Assembly: GCA_032622095.1 (NCBI GenBank)
Contig: CP136066.1
Location: 103,625,319 to 103,689,318 of the forward strand
DNA: 64,000 bases
Reading direction: 5' to 3'
From: Siphonodentalium dalli
Taxonomy: Eukaryota; Mollusca; Scaphopoda; Gadilida; Siphonodentaliidae
Of the stretch, positions 24,500-35,434 are shown piece by piece. Numbering within the stretch: position 1 is the stretch's first letter; each line of letters opens with the position of its first letter. The notes under the pieces were generated by a model. The model saw only the letters and a program-made list of their open reading frames with translations, was not told the DNA's origin and searched no databases. The translations under genes and the position numbers were made by a program.

Positions 24500-24925
24500 T
24501 AGATGATAAGGAAATAAAAGAAGTTGATAATCATACGCACTTGGGTTTGATGTTTCATTATTCTGGTTGTTGGGATTTTCATGTAAACAATCTTTGTGAT
24601 AAAATATGCCCAATGATTAATTGTCTTCGAAGCTTAAAATACAAACTAACCAGACATGCACTGGATACCTTGTATCGGTCCTTTATTCTGCCAATGTTTT
24701 ACTATGTTGATGTGATTTGGGATAATTGTTCTCAAGGCCTAATTACCAATGTTGAATCATTAAAGCTGGGTGCACCGAGAATCATCAGTGGCATCATAAG
24801 AGGGACAAGTCATACTCTCATATATATGGACACTGCATGGTTATATCCCTTTAAAAGATAGGTGTAATAGAAGAAAAACTATTGTATTTCACAAGGCTGT
24901 TTATCGTAAAAACCCTACATATATA
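24500..24925 (+). pseudogene. LINE reverse-transcriptase thumb fragment
   Basis: Translation gives DDKEIKEVDNHTHLGLMF, KYKLTRHALDTLYRSFILP, YVDVIWDNCSQ, GAPRIISGIIRGTS and, after a frame change near 24860, RRKTIVFHKAVYRKNP. This is the region after the catalytic palm in CR1/jockey-type ORF2 proteins, which copy element RNA at the target. The palm and the C-terminus are absent. The left edge meets a Helitron at an A/T boundary, so the Helitron chain probably inserted into this older LINE. A (TA)n run follows at about 24917-24937. Confidence 0.75.
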
Positions 24926-25008
24926 TATATATATATATCAATTCAAATCCAAGTCTAGTATAAAAAATGAGTAGATCTCCTATGCGCAGTGATTATAATA
25001 TATATAGA
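24926..25008. other. spacer between the two Helitron blocks
   Basis: (TA)n-rich sequence, possibly continuing the LINE. No gene. Confidence 0.4.
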
Positions 25009-25379
25009 CTAGCCGATGAGCCCGACGTTGTCCGGGCTATTCAAAAACCAAATTTCAAGTCGATAGCTCCACCCGTTTCCGAAATCTGGTCTGCGCATGC
25101 GCGAACTGGCGTCGCACGGGCTCGGCGACCCGATAAAATTCGTATCCGGGGCAAGATACATTCACATAGCAAATTTCAAGTCGATAGCTCCACCCGTTTC
25201 CGAGATCTCGTCTGCGCATGCGCTGCACGGGCGCCGCACGGGCTCGCCAATAAGACAACGTCGACCGCCTGGTCAAACTACACACACGTACCAAGTTTCG
25301 TCCCGATCGGTCGAGAATCGTAGATTTGTATAAAGGACATACAGACATACAAACAGAGGTCTTCAAAATATATAAGAGA
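25009..25379 (-). mobile_element. non-autonomous Helitron, chain member 5
   Basis: CTAG at 25009-25012 with hairpin GCCCGACGTTGTCCGGGC; GA edge at 25378-25379. Length 371. It is nearly the same as member 3, including both palindromic CTGCGCATGCGC sites, one of them altered to GCGCTG. Confidence 0.85.
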
Positions 25380-25878
25380 CTAGCCGATGAGCCCGACGTT
25401 GTCCGGGCTATTCAAAAACCAAATTTCAAGTCGATAGCTCTACCCGTTTCTGAGATCTGGTCTGCGCATGCGCGAAGCTGGCGTCGCACGGGCTCGGCGA
25501 CCCGATAAAATTCGTATCCGGGGCAAGATACATTCACATACCAAATTTTCAAGTCGATAGCTCCACCCGTTTCTATATATTAGATGTTCCCGTATATCTC
25601 TCTGCAGATGCTAATAACGTTGAATGGTAAACACACGCTCTTTATTGCAATGCGTCAAAAACAAACGCCCATTAAATTATCACTTGATTAACCACCGCAG
25701 TGCCGTTTTTTGTGACTGAGAGTGGAGAACAGGTGATCTGGGCTTCTCCAAAATGCGACGTCGACGATTCCCGTGGGATTTTACCTTTGGATAGGAAGTT
25801 TGGTCTCGATCGGTCAACCCGTTTTCGATTCTATAAAGGACATACAGACAGACAGAGGTCTTCAAAATATATAATAGA
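25380..25878 (-). mobile_element. non-autonomous Helitron, chain member 6
   Basis: CTAG at 25380-25383; GA at 25877-25878; length 499. The 3' half (low coordinates) is member-3 type. At about 25570 it switches to the other internal type (AATAACGTTGAATGGTAAAC, ACTTGATTAACCACCGCAG, CTGAGAGTGGAGAAC), also present in member 1. It is therefore a chimera of two subfamilies sharing a 5' end. Confidence 0.8.
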
Positions 25879-26596
25879 CTAGCCGATGAGCCCGACGTTG
25901 TCTGGGCTATTCAAAAACAAAATTTCAAGTCGATAGCTCCACCCGTTTCCGAGATCTGGTCTGCGCATGCGCGAAGCTGGCGTCGCACGGACTCGGCGAC
26001 CAGATAAAATTCGTATCCGGGGCAAGATACATTCACATAGCAAATTTCAAGTCGATAGCTCTACCCGTTTCCGAGATCTGGTCTGCGCATGCGCGAAGCT
26101 GGCGTCGCACGGGCTCGGCGACCCGATAAAATTCGTATCCGGGGAAAGATACATTCACATACCAAATTTTCAAGTCGATAGCTCCACCCGTTTCTATATA
26201 TTAGATGTTCCCGTATATCTCTCTGCATATGCTAATAACGTTGAATGGTAAACAAACGCTCTTTATAGCAATGCGTCAAAAACAAACGCCCATTAAATTA
26301 TCACTTGATTAACCACCGCAGTGCCGTTTTTTGTGACTGAGAGTGGAGAACGGGTGATCTGGGCTTGTCCAAAATGCGACGTCGACGATTCCCGTGGGAT
26401 TTTACCTTTGGATAGGAAGTTTGGTCTCGATCGGTCAACCCGTTTTCGATTCTATAAAGGACATACAGACATACAGAGGTCTTCAAAATATATAATAGAC
26501 TAGCCGATGAGCCCGACGTTGTCTGGGCTATTCAAAAACAAAATTTCAAGTCGATAGCTCCACCCGTTTCCGAGATCTGGTCTGCGCATGCGCGAA
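25421..26596. repeat. 621-bp tandem duplication
   Basis: 25421 to about 25975 matches 26042 to about 26596 with only scattered differences, including shared oddities such as the TTTCTATATATTAGATG switch point and the CGTTGTCTGGG hairpin variant. The period of 621 equals the length of chain member 7. Confidence 0.85.
25879..26499 (-). mobile_element. non-autonomous Helitron, chain member 7
   Basis: CTAG at 25879-25882; GA at 26498-26499; length 621. It has the same chimeric structure as member 6 with one extra internal segment. From about 26042 it repeats 25421 onward almost base for base. Confidence 0.8.
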
Positions 26597-26765
26597 GCGG
26601 GAGCCGCACGGGCTCGCCAATACGACAACGACGACCGCCTGGTCAAACTACACACACGTACCAAGTTTCGTCCCGATCGGTCGAGAATCGTAGATTTGTA
26701 TAAATGACATACATACAGACATACAGACAGACAGACAGACAGAGGTTTTCAAAATATATAGGAGA
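26500..26765 (-). mobile_element. non-autonomous Helitron, chain member 8 (short)
   Basis: CTAG at 26500-26503, hairpin variant with TCTGGGC, GA at 26764-26765; length 266. It has only one GTCGATAGCTC/CTGCGCATGCGCG module, so it lost the second by deletion. Confidence 0.8.
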
Positions 26766-27139
26766 CTAGCCGATGAGCCCGACGTTGTCCGGGCTATTCA
26801 AAAACCAAATTTCAAGTCGATGGCTCTACCCGTTTCCGAGATCTGGTCTGCGCTAGCGCGAAGCTGGCGTCGCACGGTCTCGGCGACCAGATAAAATTCG
26901 TATCTGGGGCAAGATACATTCACATAGCAAATTTCAAGGCGATAGCTCCACCCGTTTCCGAGATCTCGTCTGCGCATGCGCTGCACGGGCGTCGCACGGG
27001 GTCGCCAATACGACAACGACCGTGTCCGTGAGATTTTACCACTAGATAGGAAGTTTGGTCTCGATCGGTGGAGAATCGTAGATTTGTATAAATGACAAAC
27101 AGACAAACAGATAGATTGTATCAAAATATATCAGAGAGA
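26766..27139 (-). mobile_element. non-autonomous Helitron, chain member 9
   Basis: CTAG at 26766-26769 with hairpin GCCCGACGTTGTCCGGGC; GA at 27138-27139 followed by T. Length 374. The 5' terminal part differs from the others (read on minus: TCTCTGATATATTTTGATAC), and one palindrome is changed to GCGCTAGCGC. Confidence 0.8.
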
Positions 27140-27330
27140 TATGTAAATTAGATAGATTGTATCAAAATATATAGGAGAGATATGTAAATTATCTACACAC
27201 CATTACTGGTGTTTGTCAAAGTTTAGTGGGGTATATCAATACTCATTCACGATCATATAATTGAGGTCCGGAGGATGTGGGTTATCTCTCGAATACAGAT
27301 TGTATCAAAATATATAGGAGAGATAAGATA
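27140..27330 (-). repeat. two orphan Helitron 5' termini
   Basis: The 5' terminal text of chain member 9 (AGATTGTATCAAAATATATA, then GGAGAGAT) recurs at about 27152-27180 and 27295-27323, each ending GA followed by T, without a matching hairpin/CTAG end. ATATGTAAATTA is also repeated beside the first two. Confidence 0.65.
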
Positions 27331-27798
27331 TGAGCATGTAACTAATCCCTAATTCGAAAATTAGAAACGCTTGCAGTTAATTAAAGACATATAATGGATT
27401 TGTTCGGGTGCGTGGAATTGATAAGTTAATACTTATGCAATATGGCAACCTGGGGAATGTAGCATTCTACTAACGGTGCCGAAAATGGCGACCATACCAC
27501 TCCATAGGAAACATCGTCTGAACTACGCTCAATTGTAAATATTTACATCCCGATTCGGGACGCAAATTTTGGCGATAAGCCAGGATAAGCTAACACATTT
27601 GATTTCGCCATCGAAAGTCGTTGCGTCTAACTAATATATGAAAATGACTGTGTGTGTTGTCAATTTGGATTAATATTCGTACAAAATAACTACTTAGAGC
27701 AAGATTATTCACAGTTTCTATTTGATCACTCATGTGCGTAGCCAGCTAGGGTTCGATGGGTTCGGACGAACCGCCCTAGAAAACAGAGGCGCCCTCGT
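27331..27798. other. gene-free stretch
   Basis: No gene. GTAGCCAGCTAGGGTTCG near 27739-27756 resembles the edge of a dispersed non-autonomous repeat (compare GCTGGCTACGCCC near 53488). Confidence 0.35.
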
Positions 27799-27919
27799 TG
27801 CCTGACTTCCAGGGTTCGACAGGTCGTTGGCTCGGGCAACTTCGGGGGTTCGTTAAGTTAATGCATGAACCCCCGAAGTTGTGCGTGCCAACGAACCATC
27901 GATCCATGGAAGTCAGGCG
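27799..27919. repeat. 121-base foldback hairpin
   Basis: Perfect inner arms CAACTTCGGGGGTTC (27837-27851) and GAACCCCCGAAGTTG (27867-27881). Outer arms GCCTGACTTCCA and TGGAAGTCAGGC, and GTCGTTGGC with GCCAACGA, extend it to both edges with short bulges. It is probably a small foldback element. Confidence 0.8.
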
Positions 27920-28548
27920 ACGCGGGCACGTAAGCAGTCAGCAAAAGCATGATCGGCCTATACTAAATTATTTCACATTAAATTGAGGTCCGTATATAAT
28001 GTTTCAGTGAAACCCACATATACTCAGGTCGAAAATTTTATTTTAATGTGAATCAAATCAATAGCCCAATGGCATGTCGGCATATGACGTTGCTAGTCTA
28101 AAGTGGACAGCATTGTGTTCAGTTTCAATTAAAGTGACGCTGTATGAATGTGTGCAAACTTGTTTTCACAGTCATTGCCAATTATGAACGAATAGACACA
28201 GTGTATGCAAACACTACATGTACATGTATATATATGGTACATTTTTGGGTGTCAAGGTGTGTTCCCGTGTGGCCACGTATAGTATATCGAGGACGATGCT
28301 TGCATTGCGATGGTTCGAACATAGTTTCTGGACAAGAAGTCCCCCAAAAACAGGGTTTTAGTTGAAGTCCCACTCCTACCAACCAAAAAGGAGCACATTA
28401 TTAGTTGGTGGGTTGGATGTCAATTAAAACCTTGTTGTGTGGGACTGTATATGCCCAGTAACTTTTCGATAGATCCGATATAGCGCCAGGGTGAGAACAG
28501 ATGGTTCGATTACAGGCCGTACAGCGCGCTACTCCGACCCACTCTCAG
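27920..28548. other. gene-free stretch
   Basis: Nothing supported. Small frames lack motifs. Confidence 0.35.
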
Positions 28549-28645
28549 AGTTCAATAGTCAAAGGGTTCAATGGTCCGAGGGTTCAATAGTCCGATGGTT
28601 CAAGGGTACGATAATCCGAGGGTGCGACCGTCCGAGGGTTCAATA
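28549..28645. repeat. 17-18-bp minisatellite
   Basis: Five or six variants of GGGTTCAATAGTCCGAG in a row. Confidence 0.8.
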
Positions 28646-28731
28646 TCCTGAGTGTCCATTAGGGGGAAGTGGCGACGGGGATTTGCGGATCTCCCCAACT
28701 TTGTTAAAAATTCCAGTTGGCTTGCAATAGA

Positions 28732-28917
28732 TCGAGGGTTATAGATTACATGTATATAGAATAAGTCAAATACAGTTTGTTCATGTATATATTATAGGAA
28801 AATAAATACGCAGGACATTCCAAGCTTTACATATCATGTTCTACATGCATATATATCTAACGATAATGGGTTATATGCAATGAGTGATTGAATGTCGTTC
28901 AATTCCATATATAATAT
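28732..28917 (+). repeat. dispersed repeat, copy 1 (pair with 52811-52996)
   Basis: 186 bases matching 52811-52996 in the same orientation with only about ten differences. Shared text includes GGGTTATAGATTACATG, AATAAATACGCAGGACATTC and CTAACGATAATGGG. No coding content or terminal repeats are visible. Confidence 0.85.
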
Positions 28918-29646
28918 AAACATATTTACTCAAAATATGGGACAACCCGAGTCTGAAAAAACCTGGATCGTGTGGTCACGCTTCCCGAGAACAAACGAGC
29001 ATAAGGGTACGTTCATACACTCGCAAATTTGCCAGGCATTCATTTGCCAGGCATTCATTTGCAGGAATTTCGGCACAGAAAGCTACACATTATACCAGAA
29101 ACAGAATGTATAAATGCTTAGAAAATGCATCTATACCACAGCTAACTACAAGAGAAGTAAAAACTATATAGTTCCACTAGTATCGAAATTTGCCAGTAAA
29201 TAGCATGCATTTATCTCGAAAGAATAAACCATACAGCTATTTTGAAGCAATGTGTTAACAGCACCGTTACATGTGGAACTACCAAAATTTTACTCCACAT
29301 GTCGTTAGCTTTGGTATACGCATGTTGCCGTTCATATTCTGTCATATTCTGAGAAAATGCCTGAAAAAAAATGCCGTGCAAACTTGCCTGTGTAATAAAC
29401 GAAACCCAATTGAGTAGCTCTTTATCGTCCACTGCTTTTGGGAAACGAAATCATGAACGGTTTTTATCAGGTTCGATCATTGTAATTTTGACTTGCCTGA
29501 CAAACATCAAGAACATGTTAAACTTCACCTTCATCTGCGTTGAGCTTTGTTCACTATACTTATAATGGTAGTATAACTACACTGAAATTTAGAAAATTTG
29601 TATCACGCTCCTAGCTTCTGAGCTTGTATTAACAAATTATATGGAA
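28918..29646. other. gene-free stretch left of the gypsy element
   Basis: TTTGCCAGGCATTCA is tandemly doubled at about 29029-29060. No gene seen. Confidence 0.4.
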
Positions 29647-29953
29647 GATTCATTTAGATGGCACCGTTTGCTATTCTATTATTACACTGTATTGATGACT
29701 TACAGTAGGTAAATAGTTATCAGTCAAGGAAATACAATAAGTTAGTTAATAACTTCTGCACAATTCCCTCTAAATTACATTTGATATCTATACATATACA
29801 TACTTTATACTTCTTCAATAAATATGCCAATATCTTACTTCTTTCCCATACTGGCCCTAGGGAATGTGGCGTCATACCTAGACCGAGAAGGAACCTGCCC
29901 AGAGGGTCATGACCCACTAACCTCCATGCTCATATGACCACCAGTATACTACA
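29647..29953 (+). repeat. 5' LTR, left-truncated
   Basis: Aligns with 36537-36822 of the 3' LTR. Shared blocks include TTACAGTAGGTAAATAGTTA, GTTAGTTAATAACTTCTGCA, CTTCTTTCCCATACTGGCCC and GAGGGTCATGACCCACTAAC. It has an insertion of about 18 bases near 29670 relative to the 3' copy. The first ~180 LTR bases are absent. It ends ...TATACTACA. Confidence 0.9.
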
Positions 29954-29957
29954 TTTT

Positions 29958-29976
29958 TGGTGCCGTGAGTAGGGAT
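29958..29976 (+). promoter_or_regulatory. primer-binding site, probably tRNA-His
   Basis: TGGTGCCGTGA starts four bases after the LTR. Its first 11 bases are the complement of the metazoan nuclear tRNA-His 3' end (...TCACGGCACCA); beyond that the match weakens. The identity of the tRNA is an inference from this match. Confidence 0.6.
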
Positions 29977-30128
29977 TTCTATTGATAGATTTTTCAGCAT
30001 ATTATTGTCATATTTTTCTGTTTTCTGAGTTAACTAATATTTGAAATTATTATATTCAGAATTTCACTTACATTTTGTTTGACTCATCATTACCCAATTT
30101 CGTGTATTTTTTTCTAAGTAGGGCAGAT

Positions 30129-31450
30129 ATGGCTGCAGGACACGTTTCAGTTGGAGGTGGGAGCGAACCAACTTTGAGTGACCCACTTGGCATACCCACA
30201 CATTTTGCCACTGGAACTGACCGTTATATTGCTTCACTGCTACGTTCAATGTATATATATCCAAGGGTGGCCTCTACTGATGGTGTTGTGGATACATCCT
30301 TAGCAAGTGAGGCTAATATGCTTAGCCCTCTTCCAAGGGGTTATACAAATCACTACGTCAGGATGGGGTGGACCCACTGTTATTTCAAGTGTGACGTCAG
30401 TGGCCTCAACTCCAATCTCCACGTTTAGGACTACCCCAAGCCAAGGGTTCATGGGGTGTAAATGTTCTTTAAACTACTTTTACCAGAAACACCAATATAC
30501 AGTAATTTAGATTCAGGTACCCAAACAACCCTCCAGGTATTTTGACTGGACATTCTGAAATGTTCAGCCAAGACTCATTCTCGCAGTACTTACATCAACG
30601 AGACATTGGTCCCAAGCACACACTCAATAATTCTGCCACCAGTGAGTTCGTTTACAATCCAGTTTCTGATCATCTTTCATCTCAGAATAAATTCATCGAA
30701 CCCATTGTAAACCCAGAAACGTTCGATGACAAGAAATGGGATATAAATGACTACCTAACTCATTTCAAAATCATCGCCAAGTTAAATTGTTGGAAGGGGC
30801 CAGAAATGGCATACCATTTATTAATAAATCTGAGAGGTAACTCACAAACAATCTTGGGAAATTTGATTCCTGACCAAATTAATAACTACACAGTCCTTAA
30901 AAGTCTATTAACACGCCGATACAGTCAAGATCAACAATTATCTACACACCGGGCCAACTTTCGCCAATGTACCAGAAAAGCTGGTCAGTCTATTGTTGAA
31001 TATGGGTATAACTTGATTACCTTAGGTCGACTACCGCACATCAACATAGAACCATTTATGGTAGAGCAATTCATTTGGGGTTTGGGACATCTGGAGTTAA
31101 AGAAACATGTACAGTATGGGCATCCTGTCACTCTGAATCATGCCATTGCATTATCCACAGAGTTTGAATCCATCGAAGGCCCATTAGACAAGCCAAGGTT
31201 GCCCAGGGATGAAAGTAATGTGGAACGTCAGCTCGTGTGTAGGATTTCATTGCTTGAAAACCAAATAAGGGATCAGGGTCAAATACGCCCTCCCCCATCT
31301 ACCAATAGACAAATCACCTGTTATTATTACCAGAAAGTGGGACATGTGGAGGCTCGGTGTCGGAAGAAATCAGCAGATCAGCAAAATGGAGTAATTTATG
31401 TACCAAATCAACATTCGGAAAACTCCAACGGGCTGAACTTAAGGTCGTAA
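30129..31450 (+). pseudogene. gypsy gag
   Basis: Two frames. The first starts at ATG 30129 (MAAGHVSVGGG) and stops at 30426-30428. The second, 30542-31450, carries the capsid-like core (KKWDINDYLTHFKIIAKLNCW, then LRGNSQTILGNL, LLTRRYSQD, RANFRQC and VEQFIWGL) typical of retrotransposon gag, which forms the particle around the RNA. Near the end a zinc knuckle reads CYYYQKVGHVEARC, where the second Cys of the CCHC pattern is a Tyr. The frame change between the two parts lies around 30400-30540. It overlaps the protease frame by about 90 bases, as usual for gag-pol elements. Confidence 0.85.
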
Positions 31451-31857
31451 ATTCAGTCTCTAAAACCTCATCGGGATCAAATCGACCAAAGACTGAGAGA
31501 ATGAATCAAATGCTATCTGCGTCCACCTGCACCGAGACTCCAAAGGATGTACATACTCTCTCCATGCAATCATCTAAATCTTGTCTATTTTGCCGTGCAG
31601 TAATTCATGGAATATGTTGCACATTTTTAGTTGACACAGGTTCACCGGTTTCACTTTTGAATGACAGTTTCATTCAAAAATTGTGTATTCGAAGTACTGT
31701 TATTCAACCTTCCGATGTTAAGCTCTCTACAGCAAGTGGGCATGCATCAAAAGTCCAAGGGTCTGTCGCCATTGCTATTGAGTTTCCAGTCTGTGGAGTA
31801 CAGCAAGATTTTCTAGTAGCAGATATAAATAATGTCACAGGTATGTTTGGGTTATGA
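31357..31857 (+). pseudogene. gypsy aspartic protease region
   Basis: The frame contains CTFLVDTGSPVSLLND, with the catalytic DTG of retropepsins that cut the polyprotein, followed by LSTASGHASKVQGSV and FLVADINNVTGMFG. It stops at 31855-31857. From there to 32393 the protein can be followed only in pieces in shifting frames (for example IHDDQVIPQYYEV near 31970-32010), with several stops. Confidence 0.82.
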
Positions 31858-32393
31858 TTTCTTTTTACATAATCAGGGGGTCTTGGGTGTACCAAGGAAG
31901 ATATTCCAAGTGAGCTCTGGTAAAATAGGGTTTTTTCGTCGACACTCTTATTCAAGGCGTGTCTGCAAATTCATGATGATCAAGTAATTCCACAATATTA
32001 TGAGGTCCTTTTGGAAGCTTCAGTTAATCGGCCTGTCAATGGGAATGAAGCCCTCGTGGAGCCCCATAAATCACTTGCTGATAAAGGTCTTCTTAAAGCA
32101 AAAACAGTAGTAAATGCCGAGCATTTGAATGTGGGTGACAAACGATTCAGTTAAAGTCTGGTAACCTCATTGGCCAAGTGTCTCCCGTCAGTGTAGTGAA
32201 ACCTGATCAAATAGATTATGAGATTAAGGGACCTGGCGTAGCTTTAGATAGAATATCTGATTTTTAAAAACATTTAGTAGAAGGCTCTTCAGCTGACCTT
32301 AATCCACAGGAAACGAGTGAATTAGCAGCTCTAATATGGTATTATCAGGATATATTTTATGTACAAGGGGGAAAACTGGGGAAAACATCTCTA

Positions 32394-33869
32394 GTGTCTC
32401 ATAGAATAGATACGCAAGGTCATCTCCTGCAACGGATACCACCAAGACGAGTTCCAATAGCCCAAAGAGAAATAATCAATAAAGAGTTAGATGAAATGTT
32501 GCAAAATAACATACTGGAGCCAAGTGATAGTGCATGGGCGTCCCCAATTTGTATGGTTCTTAAAAAAGATGGGACACATAGGTTTTGCATTGATTTTAGA
32601 CTTCTTAATTCAAAGGTTCGAAGGGATGCCTACCCCATTCCCCGGATTGATGACACCTTAGATTGCTTGGCTGGCAAGAAATGGTTTTGTAGACTCGACC
32701 TAGCCAGCAGATACTGGCAGGTCCCACTGCATGAACAAGATAAACATAAAACTGCATTTAGTTGTCATAGAGGTCTTTTTCAATTCCGGGTTATGCCCTT
32801 TGGCCTATCAAATAGTACGGCTACGTTTGAGAGGCTTATGTACAGGATATTACAATGTTTATTGTGGAAACAAGCATTATGCTATCTCGATGACGTCATG
32901 GTATTCAGGGATTCGTTCAAAGAAACTATCAGAAATCTGGCTTTAGTTTTTGGTCGATTGCGACAGGCTCAGTTGACTTTGAAAACATCTAAATGTGCTT
33001 TGTTTCAACGTGAAGTTTGTTTTCTTGGGCACATAGTTTCAGCATCAGGCATTCAATGTGACCCCCGTAAACTGGAGGTAGTTAGTGATTGACCTAGACC
33101 TACTAAGAAAGAGGTTCGAGGATTTCTGGGTTTTTGTGGTTATTATAGGAAATATATTTTCAATTTTCCACAGGTTGCTTTTCCTCTGACACAGTTGACT
33201 CGAAAGAAAGCACAGTTTGTTTGGGATGAATCATGTCAAAGGTCATTTGAACAGTTGAATAATTCTCTGATTACACCTCCCATTTTAGTATTGCCAAATT
33301 CAACAGATAAATTTGTTCTGGATACTGATGCTAGTGGATCCGGAATCGGCAGTGTCCTTTCACAGATACAAAATGGTGAAGAAAAGGTGGTGGCATGCGC
33401 AAGTCATTCCTTGAGTAAAACTCAGAGGCAATATTGTACCAATAAGATGGAACTATTAGCTGTAGTAGTATTTTAAAAACAGTTCAAACATTATTTACTC
33501 GGAGCTCATTTCACTCTAAGAACGGATCAAGCTTCACTGATTTGGCTACGTAATTTTCGAAAACCAGATGGTGTGGTAGCCCGATGGATTCACGAGGTTG
33601 ATATTTATTCATTTGATATCGAACATAGACCGGGAAATCGTCATCAAAATGCAGATTCGCTGTTACGAATTGATTGGCAAAAGTGTGTAGGTGTAGGTGT
33701 TTTTGTTAGTTGCCCCTCCTGTTCAGGTGGAGAGGATGTAGACAACCAACGAACGCCGGTAAGCTCACAAGACCCTGGCACCTTACAGGTATCCAAGCCT
33801 CCTTATGCGTTGGACTCGATTGGCCAGGTGCCATCCATACCACCTGCCCCTAGTTTCGTAATCTTGTAG
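32394..33869 (+). pseudogene. gypsy reverse transcriptase and RNase H
   Basis: A single frame with two in-frame stops, TGA at 33090-33092 and TAA at 33474-33476. RT motifs in order: RRVPIAQRE, SPICMVLKKDGTHRFCID, the first catalytic Asp in CRLDLASRYWQ, VMPFGLSNS, and CYLDDVMV with the catalytic Asp pair; then FLGHIVSASGI. After the first stop, VRGFLGFCGYYRKYI leads to RNase H: VLDTDASGSGIG (Asp) and MELLAVV (Glu). After the second stop, RTDQASLIWL and IEHRPGNRHQNADSL finish the domain. The protein would copy RNA to DNA and degrade the template. Confidence 0.92.
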
Positions 33870-34150
33870 GAGTTTTTAGTTCTCAGTTTCCACTCAATTC
33901 GGAAGGCGAAGATGATGCCATGATTCAGCCACCAGCAGCTATGGTTGATGAGTCACAATACGAATATTCTTCTTGGATGATGACGATTTGTCCGGTGGTT
34001 GATTCAAATGATAAATCTGTTAATGATAAAACCGAAAGTGATTACATTTCGACAGGCAAGTCCAATTGTTTAGATACATGGAATATCGATGACTTGACAT
34101 TATATCAACATTAGGATTCTGAGATCATATGGATCATTGAGGCTAAACAG

Positions 34151-35434
34151 TTGTCGGATACTCGTCCATCCAAAAATAAAGTTGATAAAGTAGATTTGAA
34201 TGGGTTGCTTTATCGACATTCTGAACATTCAGGCCAGAAACATTTGCAATTGATTGCCCCTACTACCTTACTGGATTTAATTTTTCACAAACTACAAAAT
34301 TGCGGGACATTTTGGGTCAGAGCGAACAATGGATTCCATAAAAATGAGGTTCTATTGGCCTGGGATGGGGGAAGATATACGTAGGTGGTGTGCAGAATGT
34401 GATTCTTGTGCTCAAAGTAAACCGGGACCTGGTATAGAGAAATTCCCATTAAAACACACCATCAACTCACAACCTCTTCAATGTATTGCAATTAATATGT
34501 TAGGCCCATTACCTCTGTCAGACAATGTGAATGAGTATATTATAGTCATTGGGGACTACTTCTCGAAATGGAAGGAGGTTTTTCCAAGTAAGAATCACAC
34601 GGCCCAAACAGTGGCTGATATTTTGGTAACGAAGTTTATTTGTCATTTCGGATGTCCATCTCGCATACACACCGACCAGGGACGTGAATGTGAGTCCATA
34701 CTGTTTAGTGAGGTCTGTTCTAAACTGGGAATAAACGAATCTAGAACGACGCAGATGGGATGGTTGAACGGTTCAACCGAACATTGTTACAAATGCTTCA
34801 CTTTTTGTAAATAACAACCAGCGAAACTGGGACGACCATCTACCTGATCTTCTTATGGCATATCGAGCCGCTGCACACAAGAGTACACGTTGTACGCCTA
34901 ATCTTTTAATGTTGGGCCATGAAAATCGGTTCCCCCTTGACATAATGGTAGAGGATCTAATTGAAATTGAAGATATTTGTCCCATCCAGTATGTTCAATG
35001 GGTTCAAAATGCAATGCGAACCTCCTTTGAGTTCGCCAATCAACAATTGGTTGCTTGTGCCACCCGTAATACACTTATGATAAAAATGTCAAAGTTAGGG
35101 ACATTTCTGTGGGAGATTGGGTCTGGAGATGGTATCCCCCGAATGCCAAGAAAAATTGCGTTTGGGTTGGACGTGACCATATTTAGTCACTGGGTTGATA
35201 TCCGATGTAACCGTTCAAATACAACTCAATGAAATGAGAACTGTGAAAACAGTTCACATTGACCACTCTTGGTTGCCTGCCGATTCGGGGACTGATAACA
35301 ATGAGATAGATGAATCCTTCGAATCTGACAGTTCAAGTGAAGCTGATATTCTAAACACCCCCTTACCTTTGATCACTAAATCCAGAGTGGGTCGCCAAAT
35401 CAAGCCTCGTATTGTTTATAGTCCTACATTGTAA
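34151..35434 (+). pseudogene. gypsy integrase, broken
   Basis: Spread over at least four frames (34151-34384, 34329-34814, 34855-35232, 35195-35434). Visible are MRFYWPGM, the zinc-finger Cys pair CAECDSCAQSK, the core segment AINMLGPLPL in which the first catalytic Asp is replaced by Asn, YFSKWKEVFP, RIHTDQGRE with the second Asp, and AYRAAAHKSTRCTPNLLMLG. The segment with the catalytic Glu is degraded, and the His pair of the zinc finger is not intact. The terminal frame ends SRVGRQIKPRIVYSP. The enzyme would insert the cDNA; several key residues are lost. Confidence 0.88.

Noticed and set aside
23650-26251. Recurrent small frames rich in Arg (MREAGVARARRPDKIR type) on both strands
   Set aside because: They repeat because the Helitron units repeat, exist on both strands, and break wherever units differ in length; no family motif.
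21701-27139. CRISPR array or bacterial-type repeat array
   Set aside because: Units are 266-1014 bp with Helitron termini in animal-type DNA; there is no short direct repeat/spacer pattern.
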